64,000 nt of DNA from Pseudorhodoplanes sinuspersici (GTDB taxonomy: Bacteria; Pseudomonadota; Alphaproteobacteria; Rhizobiales; Xanthobacteraceae): contig NZ_CP021112.1 in the NCBI RefSeq assembly GCF_002119765.1, forward strand, positions 2,598,501 through 2,662,500, given 5' to 3'. Both the position numbers and the translations under genes were made by a program. The notes beneath the pieces are model-generated. The model did no database searches. It was not told the origin of the DNA and saw only the letters and a list, made by a program, of their open reading frames with translations. This document shows positions 44,702 through 52,737 of this stretch, one piece after another (position 1 is the stretch's first letter; each line of letters starts with the position of its first letter).

Positions 44702-46186
44702 ATGGCCAAGAAGAAGGTCGCAAAGAAATCCAAGACGCGTAAGCCGGTTAAGTCCCGCGCCAGCAAGGCGAGGACGAAACCGGCATCGAAGAAGCCTGCG
44801 GCCAAGCGTTCGTCGGCGAAGGTCGTCAAGTTGAAGACGGCCAGCAAAAGCGGCAAGGCTTCGAAGTCGGCGCTGCCGCGGCCATCGAAGAAGCCGTTTG
44901 GCCAGGACGGCAAGGCGCTCGACGGTGTTCGCATTCTCGACTTCACGCATGTGCAATCGGGACCGACCTGCACGCAGCTCCTCGCCTGGTTCGGCGCCGA
45001 TGTCATCAAGGTTGAGCGCCCGGGTGTCGGCGACATCACCCGCGGTCAGCTCGTCGATGTGAAGGGCGCGGACTCGCTCTACTTCACGATGCTCAATCAC
45101 AACAAGCGTTCGATCACAATCGATTCCAAGCATCCGCAGGGCAAGCGCGTACTGGATGAATTGATCAAGTCCTGCGACGTTCTGGTCGAGAATTTCGCGC
45201 CGGGCGCGCTCGATCGCATGGGGCTGACTTGGGAGCACATCCATAAGCTCAATCCGCGCATGATCGTCGCCTCGGTGAAGGGCTTTGGCCCCGGACCATA
45301 CGAGGACTGCAAGGTTTATGAAAACGTCGCGCAATGCACCGGTGGTGCGGCGTCGACAACCGGCTTTCGCGACGGTCCGCCGCTCGTCACCGGTGCGCAG
45401 ATCGGCGATAGCGGCACTGGTCTTCATCTCGCGCTCGGCATCGTCGCTGCGCTCTATCAGCGCAACCGCACCGGCCGCGGCCAGAAGGTGCTCGCCGCCA
45501 TGCAGGACGGTGTGCTCAACCTCGCCCGCGTGAAATTGCGCGATCAGCAGCGCCTTCAGCACGGTCCGCTGACCGAATACAGCCAGTACGGTGAGGGCGT
45601 CCCGTTTGGCGATGCCACGCCACGCGCCGGCAACGATTCCGGTGGCGGTCAGCCCGGCTGGATCCTGAAATGCAAAGGCTGGGAGGAAGATCCCAATGCC
45701 TACATCTATTTCATCACCCAGGCGCCGGTCTGGGGCGCGATCTGCGATCTGATCGGCGAGCCGACCTGGAAGACCGATCCGGAATACGCAACGCCGAAGG
45801 CGCGTCTGCCGAAGCTGAAGGCCATCTTCGCGCGCATCGAGGAATGGACCATGACCAAGACCAAATTCGAGGTCATGAATCTCTGCAATGAAGTCGATAT
45901 TCCGGTTGGCCCGATCCTGTCGATGAAGGAAATCGCCGAGGATGAATCGCTGCGCAAGACCGGCACAGTGGTTGAGGTCGATCATCCGGTTCGCGGCAAG
46001 TACCTGACCGTAGGCAATCCGATCAAGCTGTCGGACTCGATTTCCGAGGTGAAGCGTTCACCGCTGCTGGGTGAACACACCGACGAAATTCTGACCAAGG
46101 TGCTCGGCCTGGACAAGAAGACCGTTGCCGAGATCAAAGCCTCGGGTGCTTTGTCGGCGCCGGAGAAAGCCGACAAGGCCGCGTAA
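44702..46186 (+). CDS. frc: formyl-CoA:oxalate CoA-transferase with Lys-rich N-terminal tail
   Basis: 494 residues versus 428 for Oxalobacter Frc. The core starts at about residue 71 ([20 protein letters not shown]). The catalytic Asp is in [12 protein letters not shown], the [14 protein letters not shown] block and [20 protein letters not shown] match Frc, and the glycine loop reads SGGGQPGW instead of GGGGQ. Class III CoA-transferase: moves CoA from formyl-CoA to oxalate. The first 68 residues have 21 Lys, 5 Arg and no acidic residue, a histone-H1-like tail. A strong AAGGAG 10 bases before the ATG at 44702 supports translation of that tail. Confidence 0.93.
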   Translation: MAKKKVAKKSKTRKPVKSRASKARTKPASKKPAAKRSSAKVVKLKTASKSGKASKSALPRPSKKPFGQDGKALDGVRILDFTHVQSGPTCTQLLAWFGADVIKVERPGVGDITRGQLVDVKGADSLYFTMLNHNKRSITIDSKHPQGKRVLDELIKSCDVLVENFAPGALDRMGLTWEHIHKLNPRMIVASVKGFGPGPYEDCKVYENVAQCTGGAASTTGFRDGPPLVTGAQIGDSGTGLHLALGIVAALYQRNRTGRGQKVLAAMQDGVLNLARVKLRDQQRLQHGPLTEYSQYGEGVPFGDATPRAGNDSGGGQPGWILKCKGWEEDPNAYIYFITQAPVWGAICDLIGEPTWKTDPEYATPKARLPKLKAIFARIEEWTMTKTKFEVMNLCNEVDIPVGPILSMKEIAEDESLRKTGTVVEVDHPVRGKYLTVGNPIKLSDSISEVKRSPLLGEHTDEILTKVLGLDKKTVAEIKASGALSAPEKADKAA

Positions 46187-46199
46187 TCAATCATCAGTC

Positions 46200-46283
46200 G
46201 CCCCCGCGCAGGCGGGGGCCCATAACCGCGAATGGCGGCTATGGATCCCGGCTCGCGCTTGCTTCGCTCGCTTGGCCGGGACG
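46200..46283. repeat. multi-hairpin intergenic repeat (BIME-like)
   Basis: Three consecutive inverted repeats: GCCCCCGC/GCGGGGGC (46200-46219), CCATAACCGC/GCGGCTATGG, and CCCGGC...GCCGGG ending near 46283. Composite palindromes of this form are widespread between genes in Bradyrhizobium-like genomes. It separates frc from the formyltransferase gene. Confidence 0.65.
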
Positions 46284-46304
46284 ACTAAAGGGAGGACTTC
46301 GACT

Positions 46305-47231
46305 ATGCGTATTGTGGTTCACGGCCAGCAGGCGTTCGGTAAGGCCGTTCTTGAAGCGCTGTTGAAGCGCGGCGATGAAGTGATTGCGGTCTATGTCGCG
46401 CCGGAAAAGCCGGGCGCAAAGGCCGACCCGCTGAAGGAAGCGGCTTTGGCTGCGAAACTTCCGGTGTATCAGCCGGATTCCTACAAGAAGCCGGAGGTGT
46501 GGGAAGAGTTCAAGGCGCTCAAGCCCGATCTTCAGGTGATGGCGTTCGTCACGCTGTTCGTGCCGGAAGAATTCCTCAATATCCCGACGCATGGTTCGAT
46601 CCAATATCATCCATCACTGTTGCCGCTCTATCGCGGCGCAAGCGCGATCAACTGGCCGATCATCAAGGGCGAGAACGAGACCGGTCTCTCGATCTTCTGG
46701 CCGGACAACGGTCTCGATACTGGCGACATTCTCATCCAGAAGACGACGCCGATCAGTGACAAGGACACGCTCGGAACCGTTTATTTCGATCGCCTGTTCC
46801 CGATGGGTGTCGATGCGATGCTGGAATCGGTCGATCTGGTGAAGGCTGGCAAGGCCCCACGCATCAAGCAGGACGAATCGAAGGCCACTTACGAAGGTTT
46901 GTGCCGCGCCGAGAATACGCATATCGATTTTGGCAAGCCGTGGGAGCAAATCGATCGGCTGATCCGCGGCGCAAATCCTGCGCCGGGCGCATGGGCAACG
47001 ATCAACGGCGTGAAGCTAAAAATTTTCGACGCGACGCCGTTGCCCGCAAAAGATCCCAAGGGCATTGCCGGAAAGATTGGCGAAGTCGCTGTCGTCGACA
47101 GCGACAGTTTCACAGTTGTCTGCGCCGACGGCCGGATCAAGATCACGCGTGTGCAAGCAGATGGGCCGAAAGTGGGCGCAGGAGAATGGGCCGCTTCGGC
47201 GAAGATCGAAAAAGGTGCACGTTTTTCGTGA
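46305..47231 (+). CDS. free-standing formyltransferase like the 10-formyl-THF hydrolase domain of FDH (ALDH1L1)
   Basis: 308 residues from the ATG at 46305, 9 bases after GGAGG; the frame upstream runs through a repeat. The formyltransferase core has IQYHPSLLPLYRGASAINW (catalytic His; the Asn position is Gln) and FWPDNGLDTGDILIQK (catalytic Asp). The C-terminal part (GKAPRIKQDESKATYEGL, IRGANPAPGAW, then a small OB-like domain) follows ALDH1L1's first domain more than Fmt. It lacks the ACP-like and aldehyde-dehydrogenase domains. Between frc and fhs, it may hydrolyse 10-formyl-THF or shift formyl between THF and another carrier. Methionyl-tRNA formyltransferase is unlikely. Confidence 0.85.
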   Translation: MRIVVHGQQAFGKAVLEALLKRGDEVIAVYVAPEKPGAKADPLKEAALAAKLPVYQPDSYKKPEVWEEFKALKPDLQVMAFVTLFVPEEFLNIPTHGSIQYHPSLLPLYRGASAINWPIIKGENETGLSIFWPDNGLDTGDILIQKTTPISDKDTLGTVYFDRLFPMGVDAMLESVDLVKAGKAPRIKQDESKATYEGLCRAENTHIDFGKPWEQIDRLIRGANPAPGAWATINGVKLKIFDATPLPAKDPKGIAGKIGEVAVVDSDSFTVVCADGRIKITRVQADGPKVGAGEWAASAKIEKGARFS

Positions 47232-47254
47232 TTTCTTTTGTCATCTCTTCGTGT

Positions 47255-47287
47255 CATTCCGAGCGTGATTTCGTCACGCTTGGAATG
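47255..47287. terminator. hairpin between formyltransferase and fhs genes
   Basis: CATTCCGAGCGTGA pairs with TCACGCTTGGAATG (one mismatch) around a 5-base loop; an outer GATTTCTT/AAGAAATC pair extends it. No T run, so it may be a repeat or a weak terminator. Confidence 0.45.
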
Positions 47288-47323
47288 AAGAAATCAAACA
47301 CACCATCCTAGTGGATAGTCATC

Positions 47324-49021
47324 ATGCCTGCCTCGCAACACCAGAATCCAAAATCCGACATTGAAATTTCGCAGGCCGCCGTAAAGCGGCCGATCCTTGA
47401 CGTCGCCAAGGAAAGACTCGGAATCGCAGCCGAGAACCTCGATCCGTATGGCCACTACAAGGCCAAGGTGTCGATGGATTACGTCAAGTCGCTGAAGGAC
47501 AAGAAGAACGGCAAGCTCATTCTTGTCACCGCGATCTCGCCAACGCCGGCGGGCGAAGGCAAGACCACGACGACCGTCGGCCTCACCGACGCGCTGAACC
47601 ATATCGGCAAGAAGGCGATGCTGTGCTTGCGCGAGCCCTCGCTCGGACCTTCGTTCGGTATGAAGGGTGGCGCCGCCGGCGGCGGTTATGCGCAGGTGAT
47701 CCCCATGGAGGATATCAACCTCCACTTCACCGGCGATTTCCACGCCATCACCTCGGCGCACAATCTGCTCTCGGCGCTGATCGACAACCACATCTACTGG
47801 GGCAATGCGCTCGGCATCGATTCGCGCCGCGTCGCTTGGCGCCGTGTGATCGATATGAACGACCGTGCGTTGCGCGAGATCGTCTGCTCGCTCGGCGGCG
47901 TCGCCAACGGTTATCCGCGGGAGGCCGGCTTCGACATCACGGTCGCGTCCGAAGTCATGGCGATCTTCTGCCTGGCCAAGGATCTCGACGATCTCAAGGA
48001 GCGTCTCGGCAACATCATCGTCGCCTATACGCGTGACCGTAAGCCGATCCGCGCCAAGGACCTCAACGCCAACGGCGCGATGACCGCGCTGCTGAAAGAG
48101 GCGATCGCGCCGAACCTCGTGCAGACATTGGAAGGAACGCCGGCGTTCATCCATGGTGGTCCGTTCGCCAACATTGCACATGGCTGCAACTCGGTGGTGG
48201 CGACGACCACCGCGCTGAAACTCGCGGATTACGTCGTGACCGAAGCCGGTTTCGGCGCCGATCTCGGCGCGGAAAAGTTCATCGACATCAAGTGCCGCAA
48301 GGCGGGGATCGCACCGGATTGCGTCGTTGTCGTCGCCACCATTCGCGCGCTCAAGATGCATGGCGGCGTCAAGAAGGAAGATCTGAAGAAGGAAGACCTG
48401 AAGGCGCTCGAAGCCGGCATGTCCAACCTGAAGCGTCACATCGAGAACATCCAGAAGTTCGGTTTGCCGGCGGTCGTGTCGATCAACCGTTTCTCGGCCG
48501 ACACCGATGCCGAAATCGCGCTGGTCAAGGACAAGTGCAAGTCGCTCGGCGTCGAGGCTCTGATGGCCGATCACTGGGCGATGGGTGGCGAAGGCGCCGC
48601 TGATGTCGCCAAGGCGGTGGTCAAGGTCATCGACGAGAAGAAGGGCGCGCTGCAGCCGCTCTATCCCGACGACATGCCGCTGTTCGAAAAGGTGCGCACG
48701 ATCGCCAAGGAGATCTATCGCGCCGACGATGCCACGGCCGACAAGTCGGTCAAGGATCAGCTTAAGGCCTGGGAAGACATGGGCTTTGGCAAGTTGCCGG
48801 TCTGTATCGCCAAGACGCAGTATTCGTTCTCGACCAATCCGGACGCCAAGGGTGCGCCGACCGGCTTCAACATTCCAGTGCGCGAAGTGCGGCTCTCGGC
48901 CGGCGCGGAATTCATCGTCGCGATCTGCGGTGAGATCATGACCATGCCGGGCCTGCCGAAAGTGCCGTCAGCCGACTCCATCGACGTTAACGCAGAAGGC
49001 AAGATCGTCGGGTTGTTCTAA
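47324..49021 (+). CDS. fhs: formate--tetrahydrofolate ligase
   Basis: 565 residues, normal for the family. Makes 10-formyl-THF from formate, ATP and THF. ATP-binding loop [14 protein letters not shown] at about residue 70; [23 protein letters not shown] at about 100-125 and [20 protein letters not shown] follow, all family signatures. It uses formate from oxalate or elsewhere for C1 assimilation and is placed directly after the formyl-CoA genes. It ends with a strong terminator. Confidence 0.96.
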   Translation: MPASQHQNPKSDIEISQAAVKRPILDVAKERLGIAAENLDPYGHYKAKVSMDYVKSLKDKKNGKLILVTAISPTPAGEGKTTTTVGLTDALNHIGKKAMLCLREPSLGPSFGMKGGAAGGGYAQVIPMEDINLHFTGDFHAITSAHNLLSALIDNHIYWGNALGIDSRRVAWRRVIDMNDRALREIVCSLGGVANGYPREAGFDITVASEVMAIFCLAKDLDDLKERLGNIIVAYTRDRKPIRAKDLNANGAMTALLKEAIAPNLVQTLEGTPAFIHGGPFANIAHGCNSVVATTTALKLADYVVTEAGFGADLGAEKFIDIKCRKAGIAPDCVVVVATIRALKMHGGVKKEDLKKEDLKALEAGMSNLKRHIENIQKFGLPAVVSINRFSADTDAEIALVKDKCKSLGVEALMADHWAMGGEGAADVAKAVVKVIDEKKGALQPLYPDDMPLFEKVRTIAKEIYRADDATADKSVKDQLKAWEDMGFGKLPVCIAKTQYSFSTNPDAKGAPTGFNIPVREVRLSAGAEFIVAICGEIMTMPGLPKVPSADSIDVNAEGKIVGLF

Positions 49022-49046
49022 GCCGCGAAAGTTGCACGGACAGCTT

Positions 49047-49081
49047 GAAAGGGGCCGGAACGTTCCGGCCCCTTTCATTTT
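49047..49081 (+). terminator. intrinsic terminator after fhs
   Basis: A 14-bp perfect stem (GAAAGGGGCCGGAA with its complement, 2-base CG loop, 49047-49076) is followed by ATTTTA. It closes the oxc-frc-fhs transcription block. Confidence 0.85.
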
Positions 49082-49194
49082 ATGGCCTGTCCGGCGTCGT
49101 CCCCAGCGAAAGCGTCGAGACAGGGTTGCGCGATTCCCGCTTGCACAGGATTGAGCAGAACGGGAAGAAGGTCCCCCCAAGCAGGAGACGTTCC

Positions 49195-49887
49195 ATGCTC
49201 AAATTCTATTACAGCGCTGCGCCAAATCCGACCAAGGTTGCGCTTTTTCTCGAAGAGGCCGGCATTCCCTATGAGGCTGTTCCGGTTGATACCCGCAAGG
49301 GCGAGCAGCACAATCCTGAATTCCTCAAGATCAATCCCAACGCAAAAGTGCCGGTGATTGTCGACGGTGACGTCACGGTGTTCGACAGCAATGCCATCCT
49401 GCTGTATCTCGCCGAGAAGACCGGCAAGTTCCTTCCGGCCAAGTCCGACAAATTGCGCGGTGAATTGCTGTCGTGGCTGATGTTTGTCGCATCAGGTGTT
49501 GGCCCGTATTCAGGACAGTCGGTGCATTTTCGCAATTATGCGCCGGACAAAGACAAGCTCGAATATGCGGTCAACCGCTACGCCTACGAAGCGCAGCGTC
49601 ACTACGGCATTCTCGACGCGCGCCTCGCCAATCAGAAGTATATGGTCGGCGACACTTACACGATTGTCGATATGGATGTGTGGGGCTGGGCGCGGCTGAT
49701 TCCGGTCGCGCTCGGCGAAAGCGCTTGGGTCAAGTTTCCGAACCTGAAACGCCTCATCGATGAGATCAGCGCGCGTCCTGCTGCAAGGATTGCGGCGGCT
49801 CTGAAAGACCGTCACGCATTCAAGACCGAGATGGACGACGAAGCGCGCAAGGTGATGTTCAGGCATTTAAATGAGAAGGTCGCCTGA
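49195..49887 (+). CDS. glutathione S-transferase family protein
   Basis: 230 residues from the ATG at 49195, 7 bases after AGGAG. Thioredoxin-like N-terminal domain (LKFYYSAAPNPTKVALFLEE, then NPNAKVPVI and FDSNAILLYLAEKTG, the GSH-gamma-Glu binding SNAI segment) and an all-helical C-terminal domain ending around residue 215. Resembles the YfcG/YghU-like group, which can act as disulfide reductases. It lies between the fhs terminator and the LysR gene; a link to formyl or formaldehyde chemistry is possible but unproven. Confidence 0.9.
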   Translation: MLKFYYSAAPNPTKVALFLEEAGIPYEAVPVDTRKGEQHNPEFLKINPNAKVPVIVDGDVTVFDSNAILLYLAEKTGKFLPAKSDKLRGELLSWLMFVASGVGPYSGQSVHFRNYAPDKDKLEYAVNRYAYEAQRHYGILDARLANQKYMVGDTYTIVDMDVWGWARLIPVALGESAWVKFPNLKRLIDEISARPAARIAAALKDRHAFKTEMDDEARKVMFRHLNEKVA

Positions 49888-49911
49888 GTTTTTGCAGCAC
49901 TTTCATTATCC

Positions 49912-49943
49912 CCGTTCGTCCCCGCTTTTGTGGGGACGAACGG
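49912..49943. terminator. 12-bp-stem hairpin between convergent GST and LysR genes
   Basis: CCGTTCGTCCCC (49912-49923) and its exact complement (49932-49943) enclose an 8-base loop. It sits between the two convergent stops and is probably a bidirectional terminator. Confidence 0.6.
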
Positions 49944-49958
49944 CCGTAATTGCCTTTG

Positions 49959-50870
49959 TCAGGCCGAGGCCAGTGCCGTTTCATTCATTGTCTTCGCCAC
50001 CTGCTTTGCCTGCGCAACCAGCGCAGCCGTCAATGGCGTCATTGGTTCGCGCGCCGGCACGACAAGGCCAATCGTGTGCACGGCTTCCGGATCGACGATG
50101 GGAATCGCGCGGATCGTGTCCGTGAGGCCGAGCGTTTCCGCGAGTTTTGACGGCATCACCGTCGCCCAGCGGCCGGTGCGCACATGCGCGAACAGCACCA
50201 CGACCGAATTCGACTCCAGTGTCGGCTGCGGATCGCCGCCGGCCGCGCGCAACAATTCATCGATGATGCGCCTGTTCTGCATGTCCGGAGTCAGCAGACA
50301 TAGCGGCACTTTTGCCACTTCCGTCCAGGTCACGCGCTCGCGATTGCCGAGCGGCGCATCGGCCGATGTCAGAAGCTGATATCGTTCCTGATAGAGCGGC
50401 ACTGTGTTGACGCGCCCAAGCGGCTCGTTGTCAAGATAAGTGATGCCCGCATCGATCTCGAGATTTTCAAGCTGCGTCAGCACCTGGATCGAGTTCTGCG
50501 ACAGGATCGTGAAACGTACATCGCGATGGCGTGCGCGATAGGGGGTGGTGATAGCGGCGACCATGGCGAGCGCAGTAGGGATTGCTGCGATCTTCAATCG
50601 GCCGGTGAGACCACGCTTGAGCGCGGAGATTTCCTGGCGCATCGCGCGGCTGTCGCTGACAATCCGGCGCGCCCAATCCAGCGTGCGTTCGCCCTCCGGC
50701 GTGAAACCGATAAAGCGCGATCCGCGTTGGACCAGCAGGACGCCGAGCTGCTCTTCGAGCTGCTTGATGCCTGCCGAAAGAGTGGGCTGCGTCACGCCGC
50801 AGGTCTCGGCGGCCCGGCCGAAATGCCGCTCCCGTGACAAGGCCATCAGATATTCGAGTTTGTCCAACAT
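49959..50870 (-). CDS. LysR family regulator divergent from formate dehydrogenase
   Basis: 303 residues. The helix-turn-helix is at about 15-45 (HFGRAAETCGVTQPTLSAGI), with LysR-substrate domain from about 90. It is transcribed away from the formate dehydrogenase genes and separated by 96 bases, which include LysR-type dyads, so it very likely activates them, perhaps with formate as inducer, as for FdsR-type regulators. Confidence 0.9.
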   Translation of the reverse strand: MLDKLEYLMALSRERHFGRAAETCGVTQPTLSAGIKQLEEQLGVLLVQRGSRFIGFTPEGERTLDWARRIVSDSRAMRQEISALKRGLTGRLKIAAIPTALAMVAAITTPYRARHRDVRFTILSQNSIQVLTQLENLEIDAGITYLDNEPLGRVNTVPLYQERYQLLTSADAPLGNRERVTWTEVAKVPLCLLTPDMQNRRIIDELLRAAGGDPQPTLESNSVVVLFAHVRTGRWATVMPSKLAETLGLTDTIRAIPIVDPEAVHTIGLVVPAREPMTPLTAALVAQAKQVAKTMNETALASA

Positions 50871-50913
50871 GGCAGTTTGGAATCTATCGCATTTTCAATG
50901 GCTTGAAAAGTTC

Positions 50914-50930
50914 GATAGATAATTTCTATC
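50914..50930. promoter_or_regulatory. LysR-type box in the fdh divergent promoter
   Basis: GATAG-N7-CTATC is a perfect dyad containing a T-N11-A LysR motif. A related half, CTATCG, occurs at 50884-50889 and its complement CGATAG at 50913-50918, giving a second overlapping dyad. Position between the divergent LysR and formate dehydrogenase genes fits a control region. Confidence 0.55.
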
Positions 50931-50966
50931 AACGTATCGGGACTTGGGGATTGTTCTAAACTGCAG

Positions 50967-52733
50967 ATGCCGCGATGCTTCACCATGACCACGACAGAAA
51001 CCTTAACCCCTTCAAAACCCAAAGGATTCGACGGCAAAGGCTTCGACGGATCCGGTGGCCGGGGCCGCCGTGCCCGCAAGACGCCAAAAGGCCGTCAGGT
51101 TGAGACCGATGCGCTGGAAGAAATCCAGGCGCTGCTGACCGATCGCCCGCGCCGGCGTGATCTTCTGATTGAGCATCTGCATCTCATTCAGGATAAATAC
51201 GGCCATCTGTCCGCAGCACATCTCACCGCACTTGCGAGCGAGATGAAGATGGCGCTCGCCGAAGTGTACGAGGTCGCGACCTTCTACGCACATTTCGACG
51301 TCGTGAAGGAAGGCGAAACACCGCCGCCGGCGATCACCGTGCGCGTTTGCGATTCATTGTCCTGCTGCATGGTCGGCGCCGAGACATTACTTGCGGAGTT
51401 GCCGGCGAAGCTCGGACCGGATGTGCGCGTCATTCGTGCACCGTGCATGGGCGCTTGCGATGTTGCGCCTGTCGTTGCCGTCGGCCACGTGCAGACATTC
51501 AAAGCCGATGTCGACAATGTTACGAAGGCTGTGAAAGCGCATGAACATGCGCATGCGGCAAGTCCGATCACAAGTTTCGATGTTTATCGGAAGGACGGCG
51601 GCTATTCGCTGCTGAAATCCTGTCTTGATGGTTCGCGCACGCGCGAAGACATGATCAAGGCCGTCGATGATTCCGGTCTGCGTGGCCTCGGCGGCGCTGG
51701 CTTCCCCACCGGCCGCAAATGGACATTGGTGCGTGCGGAAAAGGGGCCACGCCTGATGGCCGTGAACGGCGACGAGGGCGAGCCCGGCACGTTCAAGGAT
51801 CGCTATTATCTTGGCCTCGATCCGCATCGCTTCATTGAAGGCTTGCTACTGGCTGCCTGGGTGGTTGAGGCAAGCCAGGTCTATTTCTATCTGCGCGACG
51901 AATATCCCGAATTGCGACTGATGCTGCTGGAAGAAATCGCCAAAGTGGAAGAGGCGGGGCTGTCGCCGCACACCACGATCAATCTGCGCCGTGGCGCTGG
52001 CGCTTATATCTGCGGCGAAGAATCGGCGATGATCGAATCGATCGAAGGCAAGCGCGGCTTGCCGCGGCATCGTCCGCCTTATGTGGCGCAGGTCGGCGTG
52101 TTTGGTCGTCCGACGCTGGTGCAGAATGTCGAGACGCTTTACTGGATCCGCGACATCGTCGAGAAGGGCGCATCGTGGTTCACCTCGCATGGCCGCAGAG
52201 AGCGCAAGGGCTTGCGGTCGTTCTCCGTTTCGGGCCGCGTGAAAAATCCGGGTGTGAAGCTCGCGCCTGCGGGTGTCACTATCCGCGAATTGATCGAGGA
52301 ATATTCCGGCGGCATGCAGGATGGTCACACGCTGAAGGGCTTTCTGCCCGGCGGCGCATCCGGCGGCGTTTTGCCGGAAAGCATGGCCGACATCCCGCTC
52401 GATTTCGGCACGCTTGAGCCGCATGGCTCCTTCGTCGGTTCGCATGCTGTCGTGATCCTGTCGGATCAGGATGACATGAAAGCGGTTGCGCTCAACCTCA
52501 TGAAATTTTTTGAGGACGAAAGCTGCGGCCAATGCACGCCTTGCCGCGTTGGGACCGAGAAGGCTGTGAAACTGATGCAGCAGGGGCCCTGGAACGAAGG
52601 GCTGCTCAATGAACTGTCAACGGCGATGCGGGATGCTTCGATCTGCGGCCTCGGTCAGGCCGCGCCCAATCCGCTGCAGAGCGTGATGAAGCATTTCCCG
52701 GACGATCTGAAAAAGCCGCTCAAGGGCTGGTGA
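50967..52733 (+). CDS. NAD-dependent formate dehydrogenase beta subunit, NuoE-NuoF fusion
   Basis: 588 residues. An N-terminal NuoE/FdsG-like domain (about 45-190) has the [2Fe-2S] Cys pairs RVCDSLSCCM and RAPCMGACD. A NuoF/FdsB-like domain (about 200-585) has the NADH/FMN region GLRGLGGAGFPTGRKW and NGDEGEPGTFKDR, RRGAGAYICGEE, and the [4Fe-4S] cysteines in SCGQCTPCR. The FdsG-FdsB fusion resembles Methylobacterium extorquens Fdh1B. It transfers electrons from the alpha subunit to NAD+. An ATG at 50985 (MTTTETL) is an alternative start; neither has a clear ribosome site. Confidence 0.92.
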   Translation: MPRCFTMTTTETLTPSKPKGFDGKGFDGSGGRGRRARKTPKGRQVETDALEEIQALLTDRPRRRDLLIEHLHLIQDKYGHLSAAHLTALASEMKMALAEVYEVATFYAHFDVVKEGETPPPAITVRVCDSLSCCMVGAETLLAELPAKLGPDVRVIRAPCMGACDVAPVVAVGHVQTFKADVDNVTKAVKAHEHAHAASPITSFDVYRKDGGYSLLKSCLDGSRTREDMIKAVDDSGLRGLGGAGFPTGRKWTLVRAEKGPRLMAVNGDEGEPGTFKDRYYLGLDPHRFIEGLLLAAWVVEASQVYFYLRDEYPELRLMLLEEIAKVEEAGLSPHTTINLRRGAGAYICGEESAMIESIEGKRGLPRHRPPYVAQVGVFGRPTLVQNVETLYWIRDIVEKGASWFTSHGRRERKGLRSFSVSGRVKNPGVKLAPAGVTIRELIEEYSGGMQDGHTLKGFLPGGASGGVLPESMADIPLDFGTLEPHGSFVGSHAVVILSDQDDMKAVALNLMKFFEDESCGQCTPCRVGTEKAVKLMQQGPWNEGLLNELSTAMRDASICGLGQAAPNPLQSVMKHFPDDLKKPLKGW

Positions 52734-52737
52734 CGAT

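Noticed and set aside
44684-45985. 433-codon open frame on the minus strand opposite frc
   Set aside because: Antisense of a clearly conserved enzyme; composition is that of a shadow frame.
46125-46304. N-terminal extension of the formyltransferase frame
   Set aside because: This part lies in the end of frc and the multi-hairpin repeat; the ATG at 46305 has GGAGG at good spacing and begins the Rossmann-like strand of the family.
47294-48574. 426-codon open frame on the minus strand opposite fhs
   Set aside because: It is the antisense shadow of a high-GC conserved gene: Arg/His/Asp-rich, no ribosome site, no family resemblance.
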